Source: an uncultured Clostridia bacterium (lineage in GTDB: Bacteria > Bacillota > Clostridia > Saccharofermentanales > Saccharofermentanaceae). Taken from it: DNA of 47,982 nucleotides. The position numbers and the translations under genes were made by a program. Shown here one piece after another: positions 18,559-27,424 of the stretch. Below the pieces are notes generated by a model. It searched no databases and had not been told where the DNA came from. It was given only the letters and a program-made list of their open reading frames with translations. The stretch covers positions 130,131 to 178,112 of the forward strand of contig CAMIYM010000006.1 of assembly GCA_946403085.1 (NCBI GenBank), given 5' to 3'. The first letter of the stretch is position 1; each line of letters starts with the position of its first letter.

Positions 18559-18581
18559 TCCGCTGTTACATAAGATCTCTT

Positions 18582-18610
18582 AAGGGTTGTCTGTCATGGC
18601 AACCCTTTTT
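18582..18610 (+). terminator. Intrinsic terminator after the aspartokinase gene
   Basis: An 8-bp stem (18582-18589 with 18600-18607) extended by a G:T pair, then a T-run to 18610. Confidence 0.85.
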
Positions 18611-18649
18611 ATTTCCTCCACGATAATATCAGTGCTTTTATAAAGTACG

Positions 18650-18677
18650 AAAAAGGGCTGCCCGAAAAGGACAGCCC
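18650..18677 (-). terminator. Intrinsic terminator after the PP2C-like gene
   Basis: A 9-bp stem with one mismatch (18655-18663 with 18669-18677) and a 5-nt loop; five T follow on the minus strand (18650-18654). It lies 27 bp beyond the stop codon at 18704. Confidence 0.82.
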
Positions 18678-18703
18678 ATGATTATCATAAAATACTTAAC
18701 GGA

Positions 18704-20533
18704 TTACTCTTCGCCGGCACCGCCGCCGTTACCACCGTTGTTACCACCGTTGTTGCCACCGTTGTTACCGCCGTTATTGCCGCCGTTGTTGCCGCCGCCG
18801 TTTTCGCCGCCATTACCGCCGCCATTACCGCCATTGTTACCGCCGTTGTTGCCTCCGTTATTGCCGCCGCCGTTTTCGCCGCCATTACCGCCATTGTTTC
18901 CGCCGTTGTTGCCGCCGCCATTACCGCCATTGTTTCCACCGCCGTTTTCACCGCCGCCGTTTTCGCCGCCACCATTCTCTCCACCTTCACCATTAGGGTC
19001 AGAGGTTGTGGTAGCAGAAGTCTTCTTGGCACGTGTCGGGAAATACTCTTTCTTTACAGCTGTGGTATGAACAGTCTGCTCTGTTGTCTCTTCAGGATCA
19101 ATAGTTGAAGCAGATGTTTCATCAGGGAAAAATGTTGTTGTTGGTTCGTCATTGGCCGTAGGATCATCAGACTGAAGCTGTGCGGTCATAACATAGCCTG
19201 TTACGTTATTTACTGTAATTACCTTTGAGAACTGGTCGCCGGAAGCTTCCTGAAATGTTACCTTATCGCCACGGTTAAGAGAGCCGATGATCGTTGAATC
19301 GATCGAGGGTTTGGAATATACAGGCACTCCGTCAGTAGCAGCATAAAGCACTGAACCGCTGGTAGTAGATGAAAGCACGGAAGATGACGACTCAGAAAGA
19401 TTAATGAAATCCTTCATGTTAAAGACAAAGAATGTTACGCCGAATCCCAATATTATGCATACGATAAAAATGATTATAGGAATGATGATCGTCTTTGCTC
19501 TTTCCTTCTTCTCATTAACAATAGGTTCCTCTTCGTCATCATCTGCAAATCCGGCCATGGCTGAACCAGGAACATAGTTGATCGTGTCAGCAGAAGCATC
19601 TGATTCGCCAAATCCGGAATCCTTGTCGAAGTCTGTAAATGCATTGGCCTGAGTCTTGTCAGGATCATCAGTTCTTGCAAGGCTTGCATCTGATCTGAGA
19701 TTGCTGTTGATGACAGCATCGCCGGGAAGAAGGAATGTTGATTCGACCTTCATGTCAATAAGTGTAAGGCCTGACTTGATTCCATAGCTTACAGCAGCAT
19801 TGATGATCTCTTTTGACTTAACTTCTGTTGATAAAGGCTTCGCAATTATAGAATTGCGCATCTGTGAAGGAAGCTTTCTGGAAAGTCCTACACCCATAAG
19901 GATCAATTCATCATTATCCTGAAGCTTTAAGTGAACTTTCTTGTCCGCATTTACAGGACCTTCCTGAGGCATCTTTCCGAGATACTGGGTAAGATTCATG
20001 TTCTCAGGATGTGTAAGCTCTTCAGAAGGCTGGATGGCACCCATCTGAACATATCTGTGAGCTACAGTCTGCTCTTCTGTAAGGAGCATGATGCGGTTAT
20101 TTCTGAAAAGGACAGCCTTTGTGATACCGATATGGATAACACGAAGGATATCTCCTTCGATTACGAACATGGACATTGATGTCTTAAACTGCTTGCCCTT
20201 ATTAGCAGCAAAATTGCAGACTCTGACATTAAGTGTATTAATTACCTGGTTTGCAAAACCGTCAAAATCGAGGACTGCCTGATTGGCACAGCTGGCAACG
20301 ATCTTTTCGAGTTCTGTATTAAGTTCAAGATTAAGGACAGCTGCAAGGTTGTCCGGACCAATAGTGGAAAAAATAGCGCAGATCTGAATAGGAGATGTAG
20401 ATCTTGCTGTTCTCAGGAACTCATTCGGGAAATCTTCAACTTTACGGGAAAGTGTAAGAAAGAACACATTCTCCTGCGGTTCTCCCTGAATCAGATTAGT
20501 CTCAGCAATACAAGTTGCTACTGTCTTACTCAT
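18704..20533 (-). CDS. Membrane protein: degenerate PP2C-like domain, TM, SH3b domain, Gly/Asn-rich tail
   Basis: 609 residues. Residues 1-270 follow the PP2C (PPM) fold pattern, including LLTEEQTVAHRYVQMGAI and HPENMNLTQYLG, which match the 'lT.DHS...G.i...hp..n.lt.alG' region. The metal-binding signatures are missing: the DGMGG loop reads FSTIGPDN, GDSR reads IGITKA and the late SDG reads LMGVG, so it is probably a pseudophosphatase. An acidic linker leads to one transmembrane helix (348-371). Outside, residues 396-455 form an SH3b-like domain (VPVYSKPSIDSTIIGSLNRGD), then a Thr/Ser-rich linker and a 95-residue Gly/Asn/Glu tail. The family is not one I can name. The long leader upstream is described separately. 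Cytoplasmic sensing linked to the wall side is inference. Confidence 0.78.
   Translation of the reverse strand: MSKTVATCIAETNLIQGEPQENVFFLTLSRKVEDFPNEFLRTARSTSPIQICAIFSTIGPDNLAAVLNLELNTELEKIVASCANQAVLDFDGFANQVINTLNVRVCNFAANKGKQFKTSMSMFVIEGDILRVIHIGITKAVLFRNNRIMLLTEEQTVAHRYVQMGAIQPSEELTHPENMNLTQYLGKMPQEGPVNADKKVHLKLQDNDELILMGVGLSRKLPSQMRNSIIAKPLSTEVKSKEIINAAVSYGIKSGLTLIDMKVESTFLLPGDAVINSNLRSDASLARTDDPDKTQANAFTDFDKDSGFGESDASADTINYVPGSAMAGFADDDEEEPIVNEKKERAKTIIIPIIIFIVCIILGFGVTFFVFNMKDFINLSESSSSVLSSTTSGSVLYAATDGVPVYSKPSIDSTIIGSLNRGDKVTFQEASGDQFSKVITVNNVTGYVMTAQLQSDDPTANDEPTTTFFPDETSASTIDPEETTEQTVHTTAVKKEYFPTRAKKTSATTTSDPNGEGGENGGGENGGGENGGGNNGGNGGGNNGGNNGGNGGENGGGNNGGNNGGNNGGNGGGNGGENGGGNNGGNNGGNNGGNNGGNNGGNGGGAGEE
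18707..18994 (-). repeat. Low-complexity repeat coding for Gly/Asn-rich tail
   Basis: The codons of residues 514-609 consist almost only of GGN and AAY, with some GAA, giving GGGNNGGN-like units of 3-5 residues. The DNA is a degenerate 9- and 12-base tandem repeat. The units vary in codon choice, suggesting expansion by slippage or recombination followed by drift. The complementary strand is open as a Pro/Leu-rich frame, which I treat as an artefact. Confidence 0.85.
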
Positions 20534-20658
20534 CTTATTTCACTCCAAATAATCTCATGTCTTTGCCTCTGCCGGGCAAAATCTATATTCATCCCCTGTA
20601 TCCTTCAGGGATTCTATGTTGCTGTCATTTAGGCCCTGGCTTGAATAAGCGCCTAACG
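20534..20658 (-). promoter_or_regulatory. Structured leader of the PP2C-like gene
   Basis: About 125 nt from the predicted transcription start to the ATG at 20533. Hairpins: 20629-20656 (TTAGGC with GCCTAA, plus GCTT/AAGC inside), 20594-20610 (CCCTG/CAGGG) and 20563-20579 (TTGCC/GGCAA). No known riboswitch class is recognised. Nothing else codes in the 320-bp gap except the promoter and the gdhA terminator. Confidence 0.4.
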
Positions 20659-20659
20659 C

Positions 20660-20688
20660 ATTATATCAACAGAACCTGAATTTGTCTT
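20660..20688 (-). promoter_or_regulatory. Promoter of the PP2C-like gene
   Basis: On the minus strand: AAGACA (20683-20688), a 17-bp spacer, perfect TATAAT (20660-20665). Two further TATAAT-like boxes lie upstream in this AT-rich gap with poorer -35 elements. Confidence 0.55.
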
Positions 20689-20796
20689 GGAAATGCCCAA
20701 AGACAATAAATTATATCATCAGTAAGGGAAAAGCAAAATTTATTATATTAAAAGAAAAATGTGGCAATAACGCTCCTTTTGTGAAAAAGTCATAAG

Positions 20797-20826
20797 AAAA
20801 GGGCCCGCGGTATATTCCGCGAGCCC
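20797..20826 (-). terminator. Intrinsic terminator after gdhA
   Basis: A 10-bp G+C-rich stem with one mismatch (20801-20810 with 20817-20826) and a 6-nt loop, then TTTTCTT on the minus strand. It lies 28 bp past the gdhA stop. Confidence 0.87.
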
Positions 20827-20853
20827 TTAATAATCGCTTGATCTTAAGATCTA

Positions 20854-22275
<1,422 letters not shown>

Positions 22276-22332
22276 TCATTTTGTAGACTGAAAGCTTAGG
22301 TAACTGAACCTAGTTTAAACCAATCGTTAAGT

Positions 22333-22361
22333 ATAGTATTACAAGACTTTATCAATTTCAA
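22333..22361 (-). promoter_or_regulatory. Promoter of gdhA
   Basis: On the minus strand: TTGAAA (22356-22361), a 17-bp spacer and TACTAT (22333-22338). The start would be near 22326, leaving a leader of about 105 nt. Confidence 0.55.
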
Positions 22362-22372
22362 TAGGCAAATCA

Positions 22373-22406
22373 AAAATGAAAGTTCGAAGTTTCAAACTTT
22401 CATTTT
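22373..22406 (-). terminator. Hairpin terminator after the 22449-22958 gene
   Basis: A 12-bp arm pair (22373-22384 with 22395-22406) and a 10-nt loop; the minus strand continues TTTTTGATTT. It lies between the small membrane-protein gene and the gdhA promoter. The arms end in A/T runs in both directions. Confidence 0.65.
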
Positions 22407-22448
22407 CTTGATTTTTCGATACAAAGGGAAACAATTCCCGCCGGAAGA

Positions 22449-22958
22449 TCAGTTCGTCTCCAGGGTATTTGCGATTATAGACGTCTCGATCGTCGTCTCA
22501 GCCGTAGTGTAATTAGTGGTTTCTGTAGATCTGTCAGCAAAAGGATCGTTCTCGACTACCTCGCTGAAAGAATCGATTCCGAAGATCTGAACGATCTCTC
22601 CAAGGTTGACCATACCGGTAAACCTGTCAACAGCAATGAAAAGGATAAGTATGAAGATCAGTATTAAAAGACCTCTTCTTATGATCATCATGCGTCTTTC
22701 GGCATTGAACTTCTCATCAACGCGCTTCTTGGTCGTATAACCGACACATACATATACACGGTTAATATCAGTCCTCTTAGGTCTGTTACGGTATTCTTTG
22801 ATCTTACGCTTGATAAAAGAGAGCGCCCTCTTAGGAAGCCCAAGGATAAGTCTTACGGTTGCTCTCCAGGAGCATCCGAGGAAATCAAGAACGGCATTAC
22901 TCTTGCCGCTTCCTGAAGATATGTTATCTGTATTTCTTTCATCCAGATTCGTAGCCAT
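22449..22958 (-). CDS. Single-pass membrane protein, unknown function
   Basis: 169 residues, not recognised. A basic N-terminal region (residues ~27-90, with RKIKEYRNRPKR and KKRVDEKFNAERRMMIIRR) precedes one transmembrane helix at about 94-112 (GLLILIFILILFIAVDRF); the outer part is acidic and ends in a Thr/Ser-rich stretch (STETTNYTTAETTIETS). The positive-inside rule puts the N-terminus in the cytosol. A TATAAT at 22977-22982 sits 20-25 bp before the ATG with a poor -35; the RBS is weak. It follows the helix-turn-helix gene by 53 bp and may be cotranscribed. Confidence 0.72.
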   Translation of the reverse strand: MATNLDERNTDNISSGSGKSNAVLDFLGCSWRATVRLILGLPKRALSFIKRKIKEYRNRPKRTDINRVYVCVGYTTKKRVDEKFNAERRMMIIRRGLLILIFILILFIAVDRFTGMVNLGEIVQIFGIDSFSEVVENDPFADRSTETTNYTTAETTIETSIIANTLETN

Positions 22959-23011
22959 ACTAATTACCTATGGGCGATTATAGCATTGTTTCCCAAAAGT
23001 AAGAAGTCAAT

Positions 23012-23617
23012 TCATACGGCAGATTCTTGTGAATCGTCAACGCGTCTTTTTTTCTTTGAATCATAGTAAAGAGCTGTAAGAGAATTGATCGCGGCCGACT
23101 TAAGTCTGTAGAATGTTGCCCTGCTTATAAAGAAGAGCTCTGCAATATCTTTCGGATCAATACCTTTGTAATAATATAAATACATTAGTCTTGAATAAGG
23201 GAATCTGATCGAGAGCATCCTGTTAAGCAGGATCGTAGCCCTCCGTCTTTTCATGATCAGGCTGACATACTGTTCTTCCATATTCTCGATGAATTCATTG
23301 AAACCTTCCGAAAAGCTTAGCATGACATCATTCATATCACCCTGCCCTTTTGGTTCAAATACGGTATCTGTTACCTTGCAAGGAGAATAATAGCCTGCAT
23401 AAAGATCCATAAGACTCAGCTTTTTATCTTCATGTGCTTTTAAAATCTCAGCAATGATAGTGTCTTCAGCAGGCGTACGGCCGGAAAGATCCTGCCTCAG
23501 GGTCTTAAGTCTTGTCTCGATAATTGCTCTTGCTTCCTCAAATGAAGCTGCATTCTCAATCGAACTGTCACGGTAGAAATCTGATTTCTTAGGGTTATTA
23601 CTGTTTGCGCTACTCAT
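23012..23617 (-). CDS. Helix-turn-helix protein resembling sigma region 4
   Basis: 201 residues. The C-terminal third contains a sigma-region-4-like helix-turn-helix: SRLMYLYYYKGIDPKDIAEL, then FFISRATFYRLKSAAINS, followed by a basic tail (KKKRR). The N-terminal 110 residues are helical and unlike any domain I know. There is no region 2, so it is not a complete sigma factor; it could be a transcription regulator or a phage-like ArpU/sigma-like protein. I choose ATG 23617 with AAAGGA eight bases upstream rather than the GTG two codons earlier. It is divergent from lexA, and the SOS box lies between their starts, 31-44 bp from this start codon. Confidence 0.7.
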   Translation of the reverse strand: MSSANSNNPKKSDFYRDSSIENAASFEEARAIIETRLKTLRQDLSGRTPAEDTIIAEILKAHEDKKLSLMDLYAGYYSPCKVTDTVFEPKGQGDMNDVMLSFSEGFNEFIENMEEQYVSLIMKRRRATILLNRMLSIRFPYSRLMYLYYYKGIDPKDIAELFFISRATFYRLKSAAINSLTALYYDSKKKRRVDDSQESAV

Positions 23618-23647
23618 AAACACTATCCTTTCTTAAATTTATCGTTG

Positions 23648-23661
23648 TGAACAATTGTTTG
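23648..23661. promoter_or_regulatory. Candidate LexA (SOS) box
   Basis: TGAACAATTGTTTG matches the Gram-positive SOS consensus CGAACRNRYGTTYC at the GAAC-N4-GTTY core. It overlaps the -35 box of the lexA promoter, as expected for autorepression, and lies 31 bp from the divergent helix-turn-helix gene. Confidence 0.78.
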
Positions 23662-23689
23662 ACACAGCAAATTTAAATGTTAATATAAT
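23659..23689 (+). promoter_or_regulatory. Promoter of lexA
   Basis: TTGACA (23659-23664), a 19-bp spacer and TATAAT (23684-23689). The spacer is long; TAATAT at 23681-23686 gives 16 bp. The leader is about 20 nt. Confidence 0.6.
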
Positions 23690-23714
23690 AGAAAATATGT
23701 TTGGAGGTTTTCCT

Positions 23715-24371
23715 ATGCAGTCAGGAGACAAAAAGACCATTGAACGTGTATACAGCTACATTTGCAACTATATTAACCAGAAGCAGATCTCTCCTTCTGT
23801 CCGTGATATCTGCGCAGGTGTAGGCCTCAAGTCAACTTCCTCCGTACATACTTATCTTAAGCAGCTCGACAGTCAGGGCAGGATCGAATACAGGCCCGGT
23901 CTCAGAAGAGCCATTGTCATCAAGCAGGGCTCCGACATTATCGAGCAGGATACTGACAATTCTGCCAGTGTCACAGAATTATCCGGTTACAGGAATGTAC
24001 CTGTTATAGGTAAGATCACAGCAGGTATCCCTATTCTTGCACACGAAGACTATAGTGATTCTTTCCTTGTCAACAAATCCATAATCGGCGATTCAGAAGC
24101 ATTTATGCTTAAAGTCCGCGGAAACAGTATGATCAATGCTCATATCCTTGATGGTGATCTCATTATCGTTCGCAAACAGAACACCTGTGAAGAAGGCGAT
24201 ATCATTGCTGCTTTAATTGATGATGAAGCTACCGTTAAGAGATTCGGAAAGAAGAATGGTATTCCCTATCTCTTCCCCGAGAATGACGATTATTCACCTA
24301 TTCCATTCAACACGGAAGGCTGCAGGATCCTTGGCAAGGTAGTAGGTTTGCATCGATATTCAATTGATTAA
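23715..24371 (+). CDS. lexA: SOS repressor LexA
   Basis: 218 residues. The N-terminal winged helix (residues ~1-75) has PSVRDICAGVGLKSTSSVHTYL; the C-terminal S24 peptidase domain has the Ala-Gly self-cleavage site in KITAGIPI, the catalytic serine in VRGNSMINAHILDGD and the catalytic lysine in DDEATVKRF. RecA filaments promote cleavage and derepress the SOS regulon. I use ATG 23715 because GGAGGT lies six bases upstream; the open frame from 23655 would cover the promoter and SOS box. The gene has its own SOS box and a long 3' stretch before the next terminator. Confidence 0.96.
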   Translation: MQSGDKKTIERVYSYICNYINQKQISPSVRDICAGVGLKSTSSVHTYLKQLDSQGRIEYRPGLRRAIVIKQGSDIIEQDTDNSASVTELSGYRNVPVIGKITAGIPILAHEDYSDSFLVNKSIIGDSEAFMLKVRGNSMINAHILDGDLIIVRKQNTCEEGDIIAALIDDEATVKRFGKKNGIPYLFPENDDYSPIPFNTEGCRILGKVVGLHRYSID

Positions 24372-24525
24372 CTACCTCCTTCCTAAGAGCTCCTAATTAA
24401 GTGTAATTTAATTATCGGTTCTGAGATGAGATTTTCAAGTAAAATTTCACTTTTGAAGAAAAGTTGAGACTAGTCTTGAAATTTTCTTGATTAGATAAAA
24501 TTCACTTGATATCAATCAAATAGTT

Positions 24526-24553
24526 AGCGGGACATTGATCTGTCCCGCTTTTT
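24526..24553 (+). terminator. Intrinsic terminator downstream of lexA
   Basis: A perfect 9-bp stem (24526-24534 with 24541-24549), a 6-nt loop, and TTTTT. It lies 155 bp after the lexA stop and touches the miaA stop (24552) on the other strand. Confidence 0.85.
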
Positions 24554-25505
24554 ACTTGCACATTTCTAAAACTTTTCCTGCGTTTACGGCCGGATCATCA
24601 GGTTTTATCAGAGATACATCTTCGCCCATATTCCTGAACCAGGTTAGCTGTCTTTTCGCATAGTGCCTTGTTCCGATCCTGATACGGTCGGCTGCCTGTT
24701 CCAAGGTTTCCTTACCTTCAAGATAGTTAAGCATCTCTTTATAACCTATTGCCTGCCAGCAGGTCGAAGTGCGGTCAACATTTTTGCCAAGCAGCATCTT
24801 TGCTTCATCAACAAGTCCGTTATCTATCATGATACCGACTCTTTTATTGATACGGTCATATAAGATCTCCCTGTCCCAATCGATCATGAAGACCTTAAAA
24901 GGGTATTCCGGACCGGTGAGCTTGGATCTTCTGTTCTTTTCGCTGAATGTGATACCGAGTGCTTTTTGCACGGCAAGAGCTCTTATGACTCTTCTGGTAT
25001 TATTCGGGTGAATGCCTTTGGCAGCTTCCGGATCTTCTTCCTCGAGCCTTTTATAAAGCAGTTCTATGCCATATTTACTGAACTCTTCTTCAAGTTCTTT
25101 TGTAGCTTCGATTTCAGCTTCCTCATCTCCTGTACCATAGTCGAGACCATATAGAAGCGATGAGATATATTGACCTGTTCCGCCACAGACCACGGGGAGC
25201 TTTCCTCTTTCAAGAATATCCCTGATAACCGGCAAAGCAGCACTTACATAATCGTATACTGAAAAATCCGTTCCGGGCTCGATTATATCTGTCAGATAAT
25301 GAGGAACATCTCCGATCTCTTCCTTGGTATCCTTTGCCGTTCCGACATCAAGTCCTTTATAGATCTGCATTGAATCCGCACATACAAGTTCACCACCCGC
25401 AGTTCTGCAGATCTCTAACGCAAGCGCACTCTTTCCGCTTGCAGTGGGTCCGGCAATGACAGGTATAAATGAATACTTTTCGAATATCGGAAATGAACTG
25501 TTCAT
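24552..25505 (-). CDS. miaA: tRNA dimethylallyltransferase
   Basis: 317 residues. It attaches a dimethylallyl group to A37 of tRNAs reading UNN codons, giving i6A, which MiaB then methylthiolates. The P-loop is IAGPTASGKSALAL; DSMQIYKGLDVGTAK and PHYLTDIIEPGTDFSVYDY follow, and the tRNA-binding part has CWQAIGYKEM. Its start overlaps the mutL stop as TGATG. It is the last gene of miaB-mutS-mutL-miaA, so the first and last members are the two enzymes of one tRNA modification. Dimethylallyl diphosphate would come from the Dxs-dependent pathway. Confidence 0.96.
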   Translation of the reverse strand: MNSSFPIFEKYSFIPVIAGPTASGKSALALEICRTAGGELVCADSMQIYKGLDVGTAKDTKEEIGDVPHYLTDIIEPGTDFSVYDYVSAALPVIRDILERGKLPVVCGGTGQYISSLLYGLDYGTGDEEAEIEATKELEEEFSKYGIELLYKRLEEEDPEAAKGIHPNNTRRVIRALAVQKALGITFSEKNRRSKLTGPEYPFKVFMIDWDREILYDRINKRVGIMIDNGLVDEAKMLLGKNVDRTSTCWQAIGYKEMLNYLEGKETLEQAADRIRIGTRHYAKRQLTWFRNMGEDVSLIKPDDPAVNAGKVLEMCK

Positions 25506-27424
25506 CAGACTATTCTCTTGAAATTCTTCTCGTAATCCTTCTTGGAGACCGTAAAGAATGTAGGTCTTCCATGCGCACAGTGATAAGGATCTTCAAGCTT
25601 AGAAAGGCTCTCTATAAGCTTCATCGCTTCCTGTTCAGTGATCTTATCACCTGCTCTTATTGCAGCCTTGCAAGCTGTTGTCTGTATAAGCTGATACCAG
25701 ATATCGGATTTTGAAGGCACCTCACGCTTAAGGTCAGTAAGGATAGCTTCAAACACTTCAGACTGTTTTCCTGCTTTTCCGAGCGGAACCGTTCTTACAG
25801 CAACCTGTCTGTCACCAAGCATCTCAAGTTCAAAGCCATTGTCTTTAAAACGGTCCAGATTATCTTCAACGAAGCTGTAATCTTCCCATGAAAGAGTAAG
25901 TATCTGAGGAGTCAGGACCTGCTCAACTGCAGGAACTGCTCCGGGCTTCTTCTTAACCATGAACTCCTCATATAGAACACGTTCGTGAGCAGCATGCTGA
26001 TCAACAATAAAGCAAACATCCTCATTCTGAAGGATGATATAAGTCGAAAAGATGATGCCAACAAAATCAGCTGAAGCAAGTCTGTCGATATCAGTAAGCG
26101 TCCTGTTCTCCTGCTTATCTTCAATTATCGCAGGTGCAGGTGATTCAAAAATCCCTTCTGCTTCTGTAGGGGCAGGCTCTGAAGAAGGGACAGGTTCATC
26201 AGCGTTTTCCTTAAGCGCATCAATATCAGGTTTGAAATCAGACAATATCTTCAAAAGCCTGTTTGCAGCTGCAGGATCGCCCTGCGGCTGGACCAGTTTA
26301 TGGGATGCTGCAGGTGTTGAAGGCTTTTCCTGTGCCTTAGTATTCGTGGTGGAAAAATCGAATCTTAACTGGGTAGCGGAATCTGCTTCTTCGCTGACCT
26401 TCTCGGCGATTCCCGAAAAAGTCATTCCGGCTTCACCATTCTTGTTAAGAGCATCCTTGATACCGTGATATACGAGTCTGAAGATATCACTGTCGTTGCT
26501 GAACTTCACCTCGCTCTTCTGAGGATGGACATTAACATCAACAGTGCCCGGTTCACAATAGATCATGAGGAAACATATAGGGAACTTATTCTTCATTACT
26601 GCATTCTTATAAGCTTCATCAATAGCAGCAGATACAGTCTTGCTGTGGATAAGTCTGCCGTTTACATATACGACCTGAAGGCCTCTGTTGCCCCTTACAA
26701 ATGAAGTAAGTCCTGTAAAACCTTCTATCCTTCCGCTCTCATATTTGAAACTGACTGGAACAAGCGCTTTGGCTGTCTCTTTACCGTATACGGCATATAC
26801 GGCATCAAGAGCGTTTCCGTTGCCGGGAGTGGTAAATAAGGTTGCTCCATCCTTAATGAGCTTTATAGATATCTCAGGTGCTATTACAGCGAGCTTTTCG
26901 ATAAGGCCTGTTATATACATACCTTCCGTTGAATCTTTCTTGAGGAACTTATATCTTGCCGGAAGGTTCTTAAAAAGGTTCCTTACTTCTATTGTTGTTC
27001 CTGTTGATTCCGGACTGTCATAAACGCCCTTAAGCGATCCGTCCTCATATACGACCTGTGTTCCCTGCTTCCCGCCCTTAAGACATGTTGTAAGTGTTAC
27101 ATCTGAACACGCTGCGATGGAAGCCAGCGCTTCACCTCTGAATCCCATCGTGGAAAGTGAATAGATATCCTCGATCTTATGAAGTTTTGAAGTTGCATGA
27201 ATAAGGAAAGCTTTCTGGGCATCTTCCCTGTCCATGCCGCAACCGTCATCAGTAACACGGATCAGCGATATGCCGCCGCCTGCAAACTCCACGATGATCC
27301 TTGAAGCTCCGCTGTCTATCGCATTATCGATAAGCTCCTTAACAACGGATACGGGACGTTCTATGACCTCACCGGCCTTTATGGCATTGGCGGTCTTTGT
27401 ATCTAAGATATTAATCCTGCCCAA
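25505..27424 (-). CDS. mutL: DNA mismatch repair protein MutL
   Basis: 639 residues. The N-terminal GHKL ATPase has IKAGEVIERPVSVVKELIDN, DDGCGMDREDA and GFRGEALASI. A variable acidic linker (about 330-445) leads to the C-terminal dimerisation/endonuclease domain, which keeps the metal-site motif DQHAAHERVLYEE and a CAHGRP segment (CPHGRP variant). The retained endonuclease motif means this organism nicks DNA itself, as expected of a bacterium without MutH. It overlaps mutS by 14 bp. Confidence 0.96.
   Translation of the reverse strand: MGRINILDTKTANAIKAGEVIERPVSVVKELIDNAIDSGASRIIVEFAGGGISLIRVTDDGCGMDREDAQKAFLIHATSKLHKIEDIYSLSTMGFRGEALASIAACSDVTLTTCLKGGKQGTQVVYEDGSLKGVYDSPESTGTTIEVRNLFKNLPARYKFLKKDSTEGMYITGLIEKLAVIAPEISIKLIKDGATLFTTPGNGNALDAVYAVYGKETAKALVPVSFKYESGRIEGFTGLTSFVRGNRGLQVVYVNGRLIHSKTVSAAIDEAYKNAVMKNKFPICFLMIYCEPGTVDVNVHPQKSEVKFSNDSDIFRLVYHGIKDALNKNGEAGMTFSGIAEKVSEEADSATQLRFDFSTTNTKAQEKPSTPAASHKLVQPQGDPAAANRLLKILSDFKPDIDALKENADEPVPSSEPAPTEAEGIFESPAPAIIEDKQENRTLTDIDRLASADFVGIIFSTYIILQNEDVCFIVDQHAAHERVLYEEFMVKKKPGAVPAVEQVLTPQILTLSWEDYSFVEDNLDRFKDNGFELEMLGDRQVAVRTVPLGKAGKQSEVFEAILTDLKREVPSKSDIWYQLIQTTACKAAIRAGDKITEQEAMKLIESLSKLEDPYHCAHGRPTFFTVSKKDYEKNFKRIV

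Noticed and set aside
18678..19070. Plus-strand open frame coding a Pro/Leu-rich protein
   Set aside because: It is the complement of the Gly/Asn codon tract of the minus-strand gene; it has no ribosome binding site and no sense of its own.
25976..25990. GAACACGTTC inside mutL as an SOS box
   Set aside because: The half-sites are spaced by two bases instead of four and the site lies inside a coding region.
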